Source: a virus. Taken from it: DNA of 28,011 nt. Location: IMG/VR virus record IMGVR_UViG_3300037193_000833, positions 1 to 28,011 of that record. The stretch is one strand, 5' to 3'. Shown piece after piece: positions 8,006 through 16,263 of this stretch. The notes below the pieces were generated by a model. It was given only the letters and a program-made list of their open reading frames with translations. It was not told where the DNA came from and made no database searches. Position 1 is the first letter of the stretch; each line of letters opens with the position of its first letter. Made by a program: the position numbers and the translations under genes.

Positions 8006-9648
8006 GCAGCGGCCTCAAGCGCTTGCTGAGCTTTGCCCGCTTCGCTTGCTACTGCTGCGCCCTGCGCTGCCATCTCAAGCGCCTGCTGAGCCTGCTGCTG
8101 CTCGGCCGTCTTCTGTGCGTGTGCCTCGACCTCATCCTCAGAGCGCATCCACTTGGCCTCCACGCCGATGCCGGTGAGCGCCTCGCGCAACGCCTTGCGA
8201 GCGTCAAGCGTTGCAGCGGTAGACGGATCGACTTCGACCGCTTCGCGCAGCAAGCCTTTCGCCTCGATGAACTTCTGACCCTTCTGCCGCTCGATCGCCT
8301 GGTGTAACGGGGATTCGAACTTGAAGCGCGTGTTCTGGCCGCGAACACTTCGCGGGAACTCCTGCGGCGGGCCGAACGCACCCGTGCGCATCAGCGCTTG
8401 AAATGTCATCTCACACAGCGCGCCGTTGTATTCGTTCTCCATCGGTTCGAAGAGCGGCAGTGCGTTCCGGATGTATTCCTGCGTGCGAAGGCCGACCTCG
8501 TACGCGGTCATCTCGCGATCCGCCGGCGGCAGAGACAGGCGATTCAGATAGAACGCCTGTTGCAGCATCGCCTTCTTCTCTTCGCTCAACTCCATGCCGA
8601 ATGGAATGCCGGACTTGTCTTGCGTGATCGGACGCAACACCTCACCCAGGCGCTCGTCATACTGAGCATCAACCCAGGTGATGCCGCCGGCGTAGACCGA
8701 CACATCTCCGCGGATAGCTTCCTTCGTTGCGATCAGCGGCGGCCGCACGGCCATCTCGCCTGCCTCGAGCAGCGTCAGTGTCATGGCCTGCAGCAAGCGC
8801 GCATCGGGCAATGCCGCCACGGTGGCTGGCGAGTACGCGTACTGCGAACCTGAGACTGTCTGCCACCGGGGAATGCAGTAGAACTGCGACTGCAGTGGCT
8901 GCTCTGAAATCAGGTGATTGTTGTCGAGGTCGATGTAGATGCTGACATGCGTAATCGGGTACAGCCCGTCTCTGCGGTATTTCTGATCCCCATCGTAGTC
9001 GTCGATGGGTATGACGATATGCCGGCACTTGACGGTGCCGTACGGCTCTTTATCGAACCGTTCCACGATATTCTGGTGCAGCTTCTTCTTGCCGAAGATC
9101 GCCATCAGCGTGCGGATGTCCGGGCACCAGTTGCGATGGATGTCGCCTATGGTCCCGTTGTACCGCTCGCACCAGACCACGTCACGCAGATGCCAGCAGC
9201 GATAGAGCAGCGCCGTTGTCGACCAGTCGGTCTCGACCGAAATCACGCATTGGCCGAAGGATGCGAAGTCGTGGTCGCCTTCCTTCGTCGCGCGCACGAA
9301 CTGCGACAGGCGGTCATACATGGCGCGCTTCTGCACGCCGCTAGCCCACTCCAGCCACTCCTTGCCCGAGTTGTCCAAGCCTTCATCGCGGTCGATAGAT
9401 ATGCTGAACCACTCCTGGCCGCGCGGGCGGAGCATGGACGAAATCGCGTCGCCGAGCTCACGACGCACCAGCAAGGGATAACTGGTCGTCAGGTTGCCCG
9501 CATAGTCGTCGCCGATCTCACGCTTGACCGTGAAGTCGCTTCTTTCTACGTAGAAATTTTCTGAAATGTCCTGCCACAGCAGCGTCAGGGTGCTGCGCGC
9601 GGAGAATAGCTGATCGCCTTGAGCAATCAGCTTTTTGAGGTCAAGCAT
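8002..9648 (-). CDS. Portal protein (podovirus head-tail connector family)
   Basis: 548 residues, the usual length for the Head-tail_con family of T7-like and BPP-1-like portals. The N-terminus (MLDLKKLIAQGDQLFSARST...LWQDISENFYVERSDF) and the blocks SAISSMLRPRG-like (here GDAISSMLRPRGQEWFSISID), QCVISVETDW and HLRDVVWCERYNG are characteristic. The block PPLIATKEAIRGDVSVYAGG and then PPADREMTAYEVGLRTQEYI lie in the wing/stem part. The C-terminus is Ala/Gln-rich and helical (EQQQAQQALEMAAQGAAVAS), probably the crown/barrel. It forms the dodecameric vertex through which DNA is packaged. The ATG overlaps the upstream stop (TGATG). Confidence 0.95.
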   Translation of the reverse strand: MLDLKKLIAQGDQLFSARSTLTLLWQDISENFYVERSDFTVKREIGDDYAGNLTTSYPLLVRRELGDAISSMLRPRGQEWFSISIDRDEGLDNSGKEWLEWASGVQKRAMYDRLSQFVRATKEGDHDFASFGQCVISVETDWSTTALLYRCWHLRDVVWCERYNGTIGDIHRNWCPDIRTLMAIFGKKKLHQNIVERFDKEPYGTVKCRHIVIPIDDYDGDQKYRRDGLYPITHVSIYIDLDNNHLISEQPLQSQFYCIPRWQTVSGSQYAYSPATVAALPDARLLQAMTLTLLEAGEMAVRPPLIATKEAIRGDVSVYAGGITWVDAQYDERLGEVLRPITQDKSGIPFGMELSEEKKAMLQQAFYLNRLSLPPADREMTAYEVGLRTQEYIRNALPLFEPMENEYNGALCEMTFQALMRTGAFGPPQEFPRSVRGQNTRFKFESPLHQAIERQKGQKFIEAKGLLREAVEVDPSTAATLDARKALREALTGIGVEAKWMRSEDEVEAHAQKTAEQQQAQQALEMAAQGAAVASEAGKAQQALEAAA

Positions 9649-9908
9649 CAGCCGCCCAACCGATCCTTGTCGCCACCGGTCAGGATCGTCGACGCACGGC
9701 CGCCGCCGCGTCCGGACACGCCCCGACGCTTGCTGCGCTTGATCTCTTCCTCATCGGCCATGGGAATCGCAGGCTCGTTAGATTGGGGCATCTCTGGCGT
9801 AAAGCTCGAATACGCGTTCTCCATCTCCTTGTTAACCTTCCTGGCCATCCGAAAGTGCAATCCTTCCTTAGGAAGGGCCTTCCTCGCTGTTCTGTGTAGA
9901 CCAGACAT
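9648..9908 (-). CDS. Small conserved phage protein between TerL and portal
   Basis: 86 residues from the ATG that follows the TerL stop directly (TGAATG). A second candidate start, MARKVNKEMENAYSSF at residue 21, may be the conserved beginning, so the first 20 residues are uncertain. The C-terminal RRGVSGRGGGRASTILTGGD is a GRASTIL-type tail that I recall from many short phage proteins near portal genes. It is Arg/Gly-rich and probably disordered. Function unknown. Both ends overlap or abut neighbours, indicating coupling. Confidence 0.75.
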   Translation of the reverse strand: MSGLHRTARKALPKEGLHFRMARKVNKEMENAYSSFTPEMPQSNEPAIPMADEEEIKRSKRRGVSGRGGGRASTILTGGDKDRLGG

Positions 9909-11510
9909 TCAGTGCTTCCTCATGCCATTGGGCCTGCGCGGGCCGTAGTTCACCGCTGGCGCACGTCCGCGCCGGGCGTTCTCTTGTGTCCAGATCTTTG
10001 CGTGGGTCATTGCTCGAGCGCCGTCGTACCAACTCATGATCACGGCGTCACCCTTGTCCGTTGAGCGCCCGAGCGCTTCGCAAACGTCCTCTTTGGAGAG
10101 GACCTTGATTCCCCGGGGTGTCACTTCGAACGTGAGCGCCGTGAGATCTGCAACCATCTCGGGATCCGGCGGCAACGCAATCGGGCTGCCGCCTTCCTGC
10201 GAGGGGTCGAGCGCCTCCCGGAACTGCCAACATGCTTGCGATCGCTTGTTATAGAAGCCGAGCTTCTGATCTTTCGTCCTGCGCACCGAGGCTTCGGCCC
10301 CTTTGTACGCAGTCACGCTCTCGCTGCCGATGTTCTCGATGAGCGTCTCGTACAGCGGGCCGCCATACCCGCCGCCCATGTCGACAACGACCTTTGCACC
10401 GTGCTCCCGATGCGAAATCACGATGCCGGCGCAGTACTTGCCGATGCGCTCGATCGGGATGTCTCTTCCTTCAACCTTAATGAGCGGCGGGTACCAGCCA
10501 TCATAGCGACTGGCGATCACCATCGGATCATTGCCGCCGCCCGACGCATCAACGCCCATCGAGCACATGGGCACGTTGTGCGGTTTGGTTTCAGTCCATC
10601 GCGCCTGGGCTGCCTTGACCCATGCAGTAGGAATCACCTGGAATTCCTGATCCTGCCGCGCGAGCATGAAATTGCCGCTGACCAGGATCTCGCGAACTTC
10701 GGGCGGCAATGCCGCCAATGTCTTCGCGTACTCCTCGGCGTTGTAGTACGGGTTATCGGTGAACTTCGAAGGGATGTACGTTCGCGACTGCGCGTAAACA
10801 GTCACGCCACCGATGACCGCACTATCCCCCTTCTGACACTCGCGATCCTTCCCGCCATCGATCGGCAGGAAGTAGCGCAACTCGCCGGGCTTGGCAGGGT
10901 TCGGATGCGTGGGGTTCAGCCACGGTCCGAAGTAATCAATCATCCAATCGCCCGTGCTATCGAGCGGAGGATTGCTCCCCAGCACCACGCGGCAACGCTG
11001 CCCCGGCCGGTCGGTGCGCAACCAGCCCATCAGGAGCCGAACCTGTTTCTCTGGGATCTGAGCTGCCTCATCGATGCAGATCAGATCGTGGTCGACGCCT
11101 TGGTGCCCACCGATGCCACCATCGGAAGCAAGACCCGCGAAGTGAATCACCCCGCCATCGGGCTTGCGATACTTCGGTCGGGCGCCACCGACGAACCCTT
11201 CTTCTGAGCCGACCAGCTTTTTCGCCGTGTCGATCAGACCTTCCAGGTCCGTGAAGCTCTTGCGAACGATCAGCGTGCGGTGGTGCTCATTGAGCCCCAG
11301 ACCAATCTCCAGCGCGCTCTTGCCGCCACCTGGGCTCCCACCGAACAGCAGCACGTCAGCCTGGCTGAAATACGCGTCGGTTTGCGGCCCCTCGCTCGGA
11401 ATGAATGCGTCGTCCTTCGTCGACTCAATCGCATCCTTGATGACCTGTTGCCTGTCCTTGGTCGGTAACGAGTTCAGCCGACCAAGAATGTCATCGAGCA
11501 GCCGAGTCAT
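9909..11510 (-). CDS. Terminase large subunit (packaging ATPase-nuclease)
   Basis: 533 residues. Walker A is GGSPGGGKS at residues 57-65 and Walker B is DLICIDEAA at about 142-150, followed by a coupling segment VVLGSNPP. The C-terminal RNase H-like nuclease begins with GVDASGGGNDPMV and contains VVVDMGGGYGG, carrying the expected acidic residues. The protein pumps DNA through the portal and cuts concatemers. It follows two accessory ORFs after TerS, which is unusual spacing but within one operon. No clear Shine-Dalgarno lies close to the ATG; a GGGAAG sits about 16 bases upstream. Confidence 0.95.
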   Translation of the reverse strand: MTRLLDDILGRLNSLPTKDRQQVIKDAIESTKDDAFIPSEGPQTDAYFSQADVLLFGGSPGGGKSALEIGLGLNEHHRTLIVRKSFTDLEGLIDTAKKLVGSEEGFVGGARPKYRKPDGGVIHFAGLASDGGIGGHQGVDHDLICIDEAAQIPEKQVRLLMGWLRTDRPGQRCRVVLGSNPPLDSTGDWMIDYFGPWLNPTHPNPAKPGELRYFLPIDGGKDRECQKGDSAVIGGVTVYAQSRTYIPSKFTDNPYYNAEEYAKTLAALPPEVREILVSGNFMLARQDQEFQVIPTAWVKAAQARWTETKPHNVPMCSMGVDASGGGNDPMVIASRYDGWYPPLIKVEGRDIPIERIGKYCAGIVISHREHGAKVVVDMGGGYGGPLYETLIENIGSESVTAYKGAEASVRRTKDQKLGFYNKRSQACWQFREALDPSQEGGSPIALPPDPEMVADLTALTFEVTPRGIKVLSKEDVCEALGRSTDKGDAVIMSWYDGARAMTHAKIWTQENARRGRAPAVNYGPRRPNGMRKH

Positions 11511-11569
11511 GAGCGGTCAGCCGGACTTCCCGCCGCGGGAGCATTGGTAAGCTTCCGACCAACCGCCCA

Positions 11570-12277
11570 TCATTCAGCCCAGGTATTGAGGACGTAGTTC
11601 AAGTCGTCCAACGCGCCCTTCAGAAAGAACTGCTCGCGCACGGTGTTCTCGTACGTGGCCTGACACGATGCGAGCCGTGCCTCAATCTCCTTCTTTCGCG
11701 CCAGCAGCTTGATGTGCATCGGAGACGTCTCCGAGAGTCCGTACAGCGGCGGCGGCCGCAATAGATCGGACTCAGGCGGAATGGTGACGGTGATCCCGCG
11801 ACCCTTCGCCAACGTGATGAAGTGGTGACAGCCCGCGCGCTGATAGCCATATTCCTCGGTCGCGGACATATCCACACCCCACAGCCCGATCTCTTCGATG
11901 CCGGGCTGCTCGAGCGCCAGCGCAAACATCCAGGCCAGGGATGACGTAAAGAAGTACGGGCCGTACTTGGCGATCATCTGCTCGCGCGGGTACCGCACCG
12001 AGCTCGGAACCGCGGCCTGCACTTCGGACATGTAGACCGGCGTGTCATGCGCGGCCAGCTCAGCAAGCCACTGGCAATACTCCGGCGTGAACCACGGCAC
12101 CTGTTTGGCCGGACTGCCCACGACTGGCGGTTCCCAGCGATGCAACTCGAACCACGCATCGCACCGCTCGATGATGGGATACGCCCCGGGCGAGCAGCCC
12201 CAAATCGTCCAGCTCTGATCCTGATACGGCGCCAACCGGATCGACGTTGGCGCGCTCCCAACGAGAGCAATCCTCAT
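11570..12277 (-). CDS. Conserved phage protein of unknown function in terminase module
   Basis: 235 residues. The N-terminus MRIALVGSAPTSIRLAPYQD resembles a Rossmann-like start, followed by WTIWGCSPGAYPIIERCDAW. The middle has KYGPYFFTSSLAWMFALALE and EEIGLWGVDMSATEEYGYQR, and the C-terminus is helical (REQFFLKGALDDLNYVLNTW). I recall this architecture as a recurrent phage protein near terminase genes, sometimes compared with DUF115-like or glycosyltransferase-like folds, but no activity is established. The ATG overlaps the upstream stop (ATGA). Confidence 0.8.
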   Translation of the reverse strand: MRIALVGSAPTSIRLAPYQDQSWTIWGCSPGAYPIIERCDAWFELHRWEPPVVGSPAKQVPWFTPEYCQWLAELAAHDTPVYMSEVQAAVPSSVRYPREQMIAKYGPYFFTSSLAWMFALALEQPGIEEIGLWGVDMSATEEYGYQRAGCHHFITLAKGRGITVTIPPESDLLRPPPLYGLSETSPMHIKLLARKKEIEARLASCQATYENTVREQFFLKGALDDLNYVLNTWAE

Positions 12278-12690
12278 GAAGTGCCCGTCATGGTCGTGTC
12301 AGTGCTCGTGCGGCCGAGCACGCCCCACAGCGACGTCGTCAGACCCACGAGCGTCAGGCTGGCCCCGCCAGAGGCAAAGCTGGCCTTCACCAGCGTCGAT
12401 CCGTCCGTCGATTGGATGTACAGCGCGGTGCTGACACGAGTGACGGTGCGTGCGAGCGTTGACGTGGTCAGCGTCGTCAGTCGCTTGATGGCGCCCACGA
12501 AAGCAGGCGGATCCAGCGTAAACGCCGTCGCTGCGCTCGACATGGTCGCCACCCCGGGATAGCCATCGATGGCGGCGCTCGATGCTGACGTATACGCGGT
12601 GACGCCCAACCAGTCGCGCCCATCGCGAATCGGCTTCTTCGTGACCGAGTCGAACCCGGTGGCTCGACCGTGCAGTGAAACGTAAGGCAT
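12274..12690 (-). CDS. Phage hypothetical between TerS and TerL
   Basis: 138 residues starting MPYVSLHGRATGFDSVTKKP, with GAGGAAA 6 bases before the ATG. The remainder is Ser/Thr-rich and probably beta-structured (ATMSSAATAFTLDPPAFVGA, then TLTTSTLARTVTRVSTALYI). No signal peptide or enzyme motif. Such composition suits a virion surface or fibre-associated protein. The gene overlaps the next one by ATGA and lies about 120 bases after TerS. I do not recognise the family. Confidence 0.65.
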   Translation of the reverse strand: MPYVSLHGRATGFDSVTKKPIRDGRDWLGVTAYTSASSAAIDGYPGVATMSSAATAFTLDPPAFVGAIKRLTTLTTSTLARTVTRVSTALYIQSTDGSTLVKASFASGGASLTLVGLTTSLWGVLGRTSTDTTMTGTS

Positions 12691-12809
12691 AACGATTTCC
12701 TCAGAAATGAATCTGCTTGCTGCTTGTGCCAGGTCCGTGCTGGCTGCTGTCGAACCCTATCGGCCGGGTCGTGGCTTCCGGTTCAAAACGTGCTTGTCAT
12801 ACGGGCGCA

Positions 12810-13355
12810 TCAGAGCGGCTTCTCCTGCGCCTTCACACCCTTGGCCAGGGCGAATGCGATTCGGCGCGCGATCTCGGTCTCGGTCATGTCCGCCGTTTCG
12901 ATTGGGCCGCCGTCCCGGCCGGTGTGCTCGACGCGGTCGTTGAACAATTTGAGATGCTTTCCTAGCAGTTCGGCACCTTTCAACGCGCTCTTTGAGTCGA
13001 ACACATAAGCAGGCGCGAGCGTGCCGTTCGCGGTCTCCACCAGTACCGGCATCCCTTGTCGATCTAAAACCGGTGTCGCCTGCTTGCAGCGCTCAACGAC
13101 CTCATAGACCGTTGCCAGCACGTAATCCGTAGTGATCCTTGTTCGAGCGGCACGCTGATCCATCGCTGCCTGTATAGCATCCGCTATTTCAGGTTTGCTC
13201 AGGTTCTCATTGCCTATGGAGTAGGCCGTGTCCTCGCTGTACCCGGCTCGAATGGCGGCCTGCGTTGCATTCAAATCAACGAGATACTCTTGAACGAACG
13301 CCGCCTGCTTTGGCGTCAGACGCTTTGGCCGAGTCTCCTGGGCCTCGTCACTCAC
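12810..13355 (-). CDS. Terminase small subunit
   Basis: 181 residues from a GTG with GGAG 6 bases upstream. The N-terminal RLTPKQAAFVQEYLVDLNATQAAIRAGYSEDTAYSIGNENLSKPEIADAI is the Terminase_2 helix-turn-helix signature. The middle SKSALKGAELLGKHLKLF and the acidic C-terminal part are also typical. TerS recognises the packaging site and delivers DNA to TerL. It lies upstream of TerL, separated by two ORFs of unknown role. The packaging site probably lies in or near this gene, but I cannot identify it. Confidence 0.92.
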   Translation of the reverse strand: MSDEAQETRPKRLTPKQAAFVQEYLVDLNATQAAIRAGYSEDTAYSIGNENLSKPEIADAIQAAMDQRAARTRITTDYVLATVYEVVERCKQATPVLDRQGMPVLVETANGTLAPAYVFDSKSALKGAELLGKHLKLFNDRVEHTGRDGGPIETADMTETEIARRIAFALAKGVKAQEKPL

Positions 13356-13364
13356 AATGGTCTC

Positions 13365-13772
13365 CTAGTTCCGATGGTCTTTGCCGGCACGGCTGATGTG
13401 CATCTGGCCGTTGCGCTTTTCGATGTAGTCGCCGCGGTTGAGCACGGCGAAAAGGGTGCTGCCGCCGTAGATGCTCAGCAGTTCGCATTCCACCAGCATC
13501 CATACGCCATAGGGCTGGAGGAATTCATTGAAGGCCGGGACGTTCGTTCCATCCCAGGTGATTCTCTCGGGGAGCGGCACTCCGGCGCGCGCGATGCCAA
13601 GGCGGTCGCCGTCCAGCATTACGGTATCGCCAAGGCCGAGTTCAACATTGAGGCCGATACCGACCAGTCGGAGCTTGTCGCCGTGCTTGTCTGCGCGAGC
13701 GAGATGATTGCTCAATAGCCGCTCGATGTCGGCCGCATTGTCGCCATCCCATTGGACGCTAGGGAATGCCAT
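13365..13772 (-). CDS. Phage hypothetical upstream of TerS
   Basis: 135 residues starting MAFPSVQWDGDNAADIERLL. Blocks include GDTVMLDGDRLGIARAG and WDGTNVPAFNEFLQPYG. It looks like a small globular alpha/beta protein without membrane or secretion signals. It starts one base after the stop of the upstream gene and ends 9 bases before TerS. I do not recognise the family; placement suggests expression with the late genes. Confidence 0.65.
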   Translation of the reverse strand: MAFPSVQWDGDNAADIERLLSNHLARADKHGDKLRLVGIGLNVELGLGDTVMLDGDRLGIARAGVPLPERITWDGTNVPAFNEFLQPYGVWMLVECELLSIYGGSTLFAVLNRGDYIEKRNGQMHISRAGKDHRN

Positions 13773-13773
13773 G

Positions 13774-14259
13774 TCAGTACAGCCCGATCTCGCGCCACTT
13801 GATCGTGCCGTTCATCGTGATGGCATCTGCGGGGATGGTGATGCGCACGACGGTGATAGTGGAAACCTCAATCTTTGGCCGCTCATTGTCGACTTCGGTC
13901 TTGAGTGGCTTGTACAGCCAGCCACCCTGGACGTTGAACGCTTCTGAGTGCAGGACCACGGCCGTACCGCCTGAGGCGATCGTCGTGTTGTTTCGGGCAA
14001 CAGTGATCGCTGACGACCGGCTCCACGGCTCGAAGTTCGCAGGGGTTACGGCTGCCCCGCCGGATCCGGCAACTGTGTGCCCGCGGACGATCTGCACCGA
14101 GAGCATTTCCGCGGCTGCGTCGCCGGCATCCGAGTACTGCCCGAGGAATATCTCGCAGATCTCAATGCGAGACGTTGCGCCAGTGGTGAGTTCGAACACG
14201 TCCTGCGCAGCCGAAACCGCTACAGCACTGAATGTCGCCGTGAAGATGGGGCCGTTCAT
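13774..14259 (-). CDS. Beta-rich phage structural-type hypothetical
   Basis: 161 residues starting MNGPIFTATFSAVAVSAAQD, with AGGA 7 bases before the ATG. Blocks such as FELTTGATSRIEICEIFLGQ, SDAGDAAAEMLSVQIVRGHT and a C-terminal ITIPADAITMNGTIKWREIG recall a recurrent phage protein with jelly-roll-like beta structure found with virion genes in many siphophages and podophages. It is probably a virion component, but the role is unknown. Confidence 0.7.
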   Translation of the reverse strand: MNGPIFTATFSAVAVSAAQDVFELTTGATSRIEICEIFLGQYSDAGDAAAEMLSVQIVRGHTVAGSGGAAVTPANFEPWSRSSAITVARNNTTIASGGTAVVLHSEAFNVQGGWLYKPLKTEVDNERPKIEVSTITVVRITIPADAITMNGTIKWREIGLY

Positions 14260-14267
14260 GTCAGTCC

Positions 14268-14702
14268 TTACTGTAAAAGTCGCGTGCGCCGAACGATCAC
14301 TGAAATGATGCCAGTCTCGCTCGGGTTAGCCGCACCAGCTGTCGTGGATGTGAATGTATCGCTGACGCCACCGATCGTGACGACGGTGTCTGTCGCGGTC
14401 GAATTCGATGCGCTGCTCGTGTGTCTTGCGCGCACCTCATCACCACTCTCCACTGTCCCAGCATCGGCGGTGAATGCACCACCATTGATGCTGTAGGTGC
14501 CGCCGGTGACCGTGATGTCCGCTGCTGCATCTATCCCTGTGATCGTGACTGGCGCTGAGGTAATCTCGGTCGACGTCGCGACGTTGAAACGATCGGCGAA
14601 CGTGAATTGGTCGGGCGTGGTGTCGCCTGCCTCCTGCGCCCAGATAGCCGTGTTCCAAATGGCCTCATCCCAGATCTCGCCCCAGATGATCCCGATGGCC
14701 AT
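14268..14702 (-). CDS. Small Ig-like beta-sandwich phage protein
   Basis: 144 residues. The N-terminus is Trp/Ile-rich (MAIGIIWGEIWDEAIWNTAI). From residue about 30 it contains one copy of a familiar beta-sandwich repeat (PDQFTFADRFNVATSTEITS, then TVTGGTYSINGGAFTADAGT and SNSTATDTVVTIGGVSDTFT), seen in bacterial and phage surface proteins. The C-terminus is basic. The ATG sits just after the stop of the upstream gene. Probably a virion decoration or adhesion protein; that is inference from the fold type. Confidence 0.7.
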   Translation of the reverse strand: MAIGIIWGEIWDEAIWNTAIWAQEAGDTTPDQFTFADRFNVATSTEITSAPVTITGIDAAADITVTGGTYSINGGAFTADAGTVESGDEVRARHTSSASNSTATDTVVTIGGVSDTFTSTTAGAANPSETGIISVIVRRTRLLQ

Positions 14703-14705
14703 CTA

Positions 14706-15575
14706 TCAGACACCGAAGGGCGATCCGGAGCCGTCGCCAGTCACAGCGACAGTGTTGATCTGCTCGACGTTCGCGTCGATGGGATCAGCGGCAGCGGCAG
14801 CGAGAACGGCAGCGCCAACCTCGGTTCCAAAGTCCGCTGCAGTCGCTGCGGCGGTCAGCGTGTTCGCGGCCATGGCGCCAACGCTCGAGTCCATCCGGCC
14901 ACTCACCAGATTGTTGATTGCGGACCCATTCACTTGAGTGACATTCGACGTCAGCGGAGCGCTCGTTGATCCGCCCGCCGGCACTGTCGTCACTAGATCG
15001 CTGGTAGCAATCGTAAAGATCGGCGCGGCCTCGAGAGTGACCGTGCGGGTAGCTCCAACGTAATCACTTGCGAACGCCACGCCCTTTTGAACGGCACTTG
15101 ATGCATCCGTGAAGATAAAGGCCATGCCGTTGTAGGCGTCGTTGTCGGCGCTTCCGGCCGTGAGCGTGAACTCGGTCTGGGTCGCGAGCGTGGCAATCGT
15201 CGAATCATTCAGGTACGTGGCGCGCGCGAGCTTCGCCATCTCTGTGCCGCTATGGATTTCATCCCAACGAGCAGCAGTGACCACCTCATAGCTGTCTTCG
15301 AAGGCTAGTGCGCCCGAAACATGCACGAATACCTTCAGTGGTCCGAGCGTGTCAGTGTCGGTCGCATCGAGGGTCGCGTGATAAATGCCGTTGCTGATGT
15401 GCGTGGCACCACCGGAATTCTTGTTCGCGAGCGTCGTCGTACCGTTCTTCCACAGCTTGATGTCGGTGTTGGCGATCGTCAGCCCGGTTTCTTCGGTGTT
15501 CCCATCGGCGCTGTCAACGAAATAGCCGAGCGGGATCTCCTGAGAGGCCGTTGATTGCTTCAAGTACTTAGCCAT
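14706..15575 (-). CDS. Phage virion-associated hypothetical (upper-baseplate/fibre type)
   Basis: 289 residues starting MAKYLKQSTASQEIPLGYFV. The segment DSADGNTEETGLTIANTDIK, then NKNSGGATHISNGIYHATLD and TDTLGPLKVFVHVSGAL, is a recurrent module in phage fibre-associated proteins. The C-terminal half is Ala-rich with SAINNLVSGRMDSSVGAMAA and ends without a transmembrane segment. Its start overlaps the upstream gene by 8 bases. It very likely belongs to the virion, possibly part of an adsorption apparatus with its beta-rich neighbours. Confidence 0.72.
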   Translation of the reverse strand: MAKYLKQSTASQEIPLGYFVDSADGNTEETGLTIANTDIKLWKNGTTTLANKNSGGATHISNGIYHATLDATDTDTLGPLKVFVHVSGALAFEDSYEVVTAARWDEIHSGTEMAKLARATYLNDSTIATLATQTEFTLTAGSADNDAYNGMAFIFTDASSAVQKGVAFASDYVGATRTVTLEAAPIFTIATSDLVTTVPAGGSTSAPLTSNVTQVNGSAINNLVSGRMDSSVGAMAANTLTAAATAADFGTEVGAAVLAAAAADPIDANVEQINTVAVTGDGSGSPFGV

Positions 15576-16263
15576 TTGCCGCCCGCATCATTGAGTAATA
15601 CCGACGTATCGCCGCAATCGATGATCCGGCGCTCTCCCCCACCAGAATCGTCGACTTGATCGTCGTCGTTTCGGCGTCGTCCGACGTGAAAGAAATATTA
15701 GTTCCGCCACTTGGGTTCACGATGTATCCGAAAAACGCTCTGACATTCCCACCGGTATCGATGGAAGTGAAGTCGCCGTCTTCCGTGTAACCTCCGTTTG
15801 TACGGCCCACCGCGACCAGCATGAAATCCGTCGTTCCGGGAGGCGTCAGTGTTCCGCCGGTATGCGTCGTTTGAGCCGATGTGGTCGTGTTGTTGTTCTG
15901 TGCGCCTGATTGGTCGGACGTCAGTCCCGAGACCTCGAGCACCGCGACCTGGAGCGGATCACCGCTGTTGCCGGACAGCGTTACAACAACGCTTTGCCCA
16001 GCGTTGTTCGCCGCGACCGTGCCCTCGTAGATATCCACATTCGACGCGCCCGGAGTCGCCGTCGTGCCGACGATCGTGTACGTCGTCCCTGCCGCATCCG
16101 CCACACTAGTGACAGTGCGAACCGTCTCGTTGACGATCGCCACGACGATCTTGTTGCCATTGACTGCAACATTCCCGCCGGCCAATGAGACGGGATTCGT
16201 CTCATTGAGACCGCCTGGAGGTCCCTCAAACGCACCGGCAATGGATCGAACGTGTGCGCTCAT
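15568..16263 (-). CDS. Beta-sandwich phage hypothetical
   Basis: 231 residues starting MSAHVRSIAGAFEGPPGGLN. It is rich in Thr, Val, Gly and Asn (VTSVADAAGTTYTIVGTTAT, then NNTTTSAQTTHTGGTLTPPG), with the alternating pattern of a beta sandwich. A short helical basic tail ends the protein (SIAAIRRYYSMMRAANG). The ATG overlaps the upstream beta-helix gene stop (ATGA). No catalytic motif seen. Probably a structural or adhesion protein in the same unit. Confidence 0.68.
   Translation of the reverse strand: MSAHVRSIAGAFEGPPGGLNETNPVSLAGGNVAVNGNKIVVAIVNETVRTVTSVADAAGTTYTIVGTTATPGASNVDIYEGTVAANNAGQSVVVTLSGNSGDPLQVAVLEVSGLTSDQSGAQNNNTTTSAQTTHTGGTLTPPGTTDFMLVAVGRTNGGYTEDGDFTSIDTGGNVRAFFGYIVNPSGGTNISFTSDDAETTTIKSTILVGESAGSSIAAIRRYYSMMRAANG

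Noticed and set aside
9857-9880. CCTTCC-TTA-GGAAGG inverted repeat near the start of the 86-residue gene
   Set aside because: Short, inside a coding region and without a T-run; no evidence of function.
12757-12810. 17-codon minus-strand ORF (MRPYDKHVLNRKPRPGR) coupled to the TerS stop by TGATG
   Set aside because: Too short to support as a gene without conservation data; a chance start codon after TerS is as likely.
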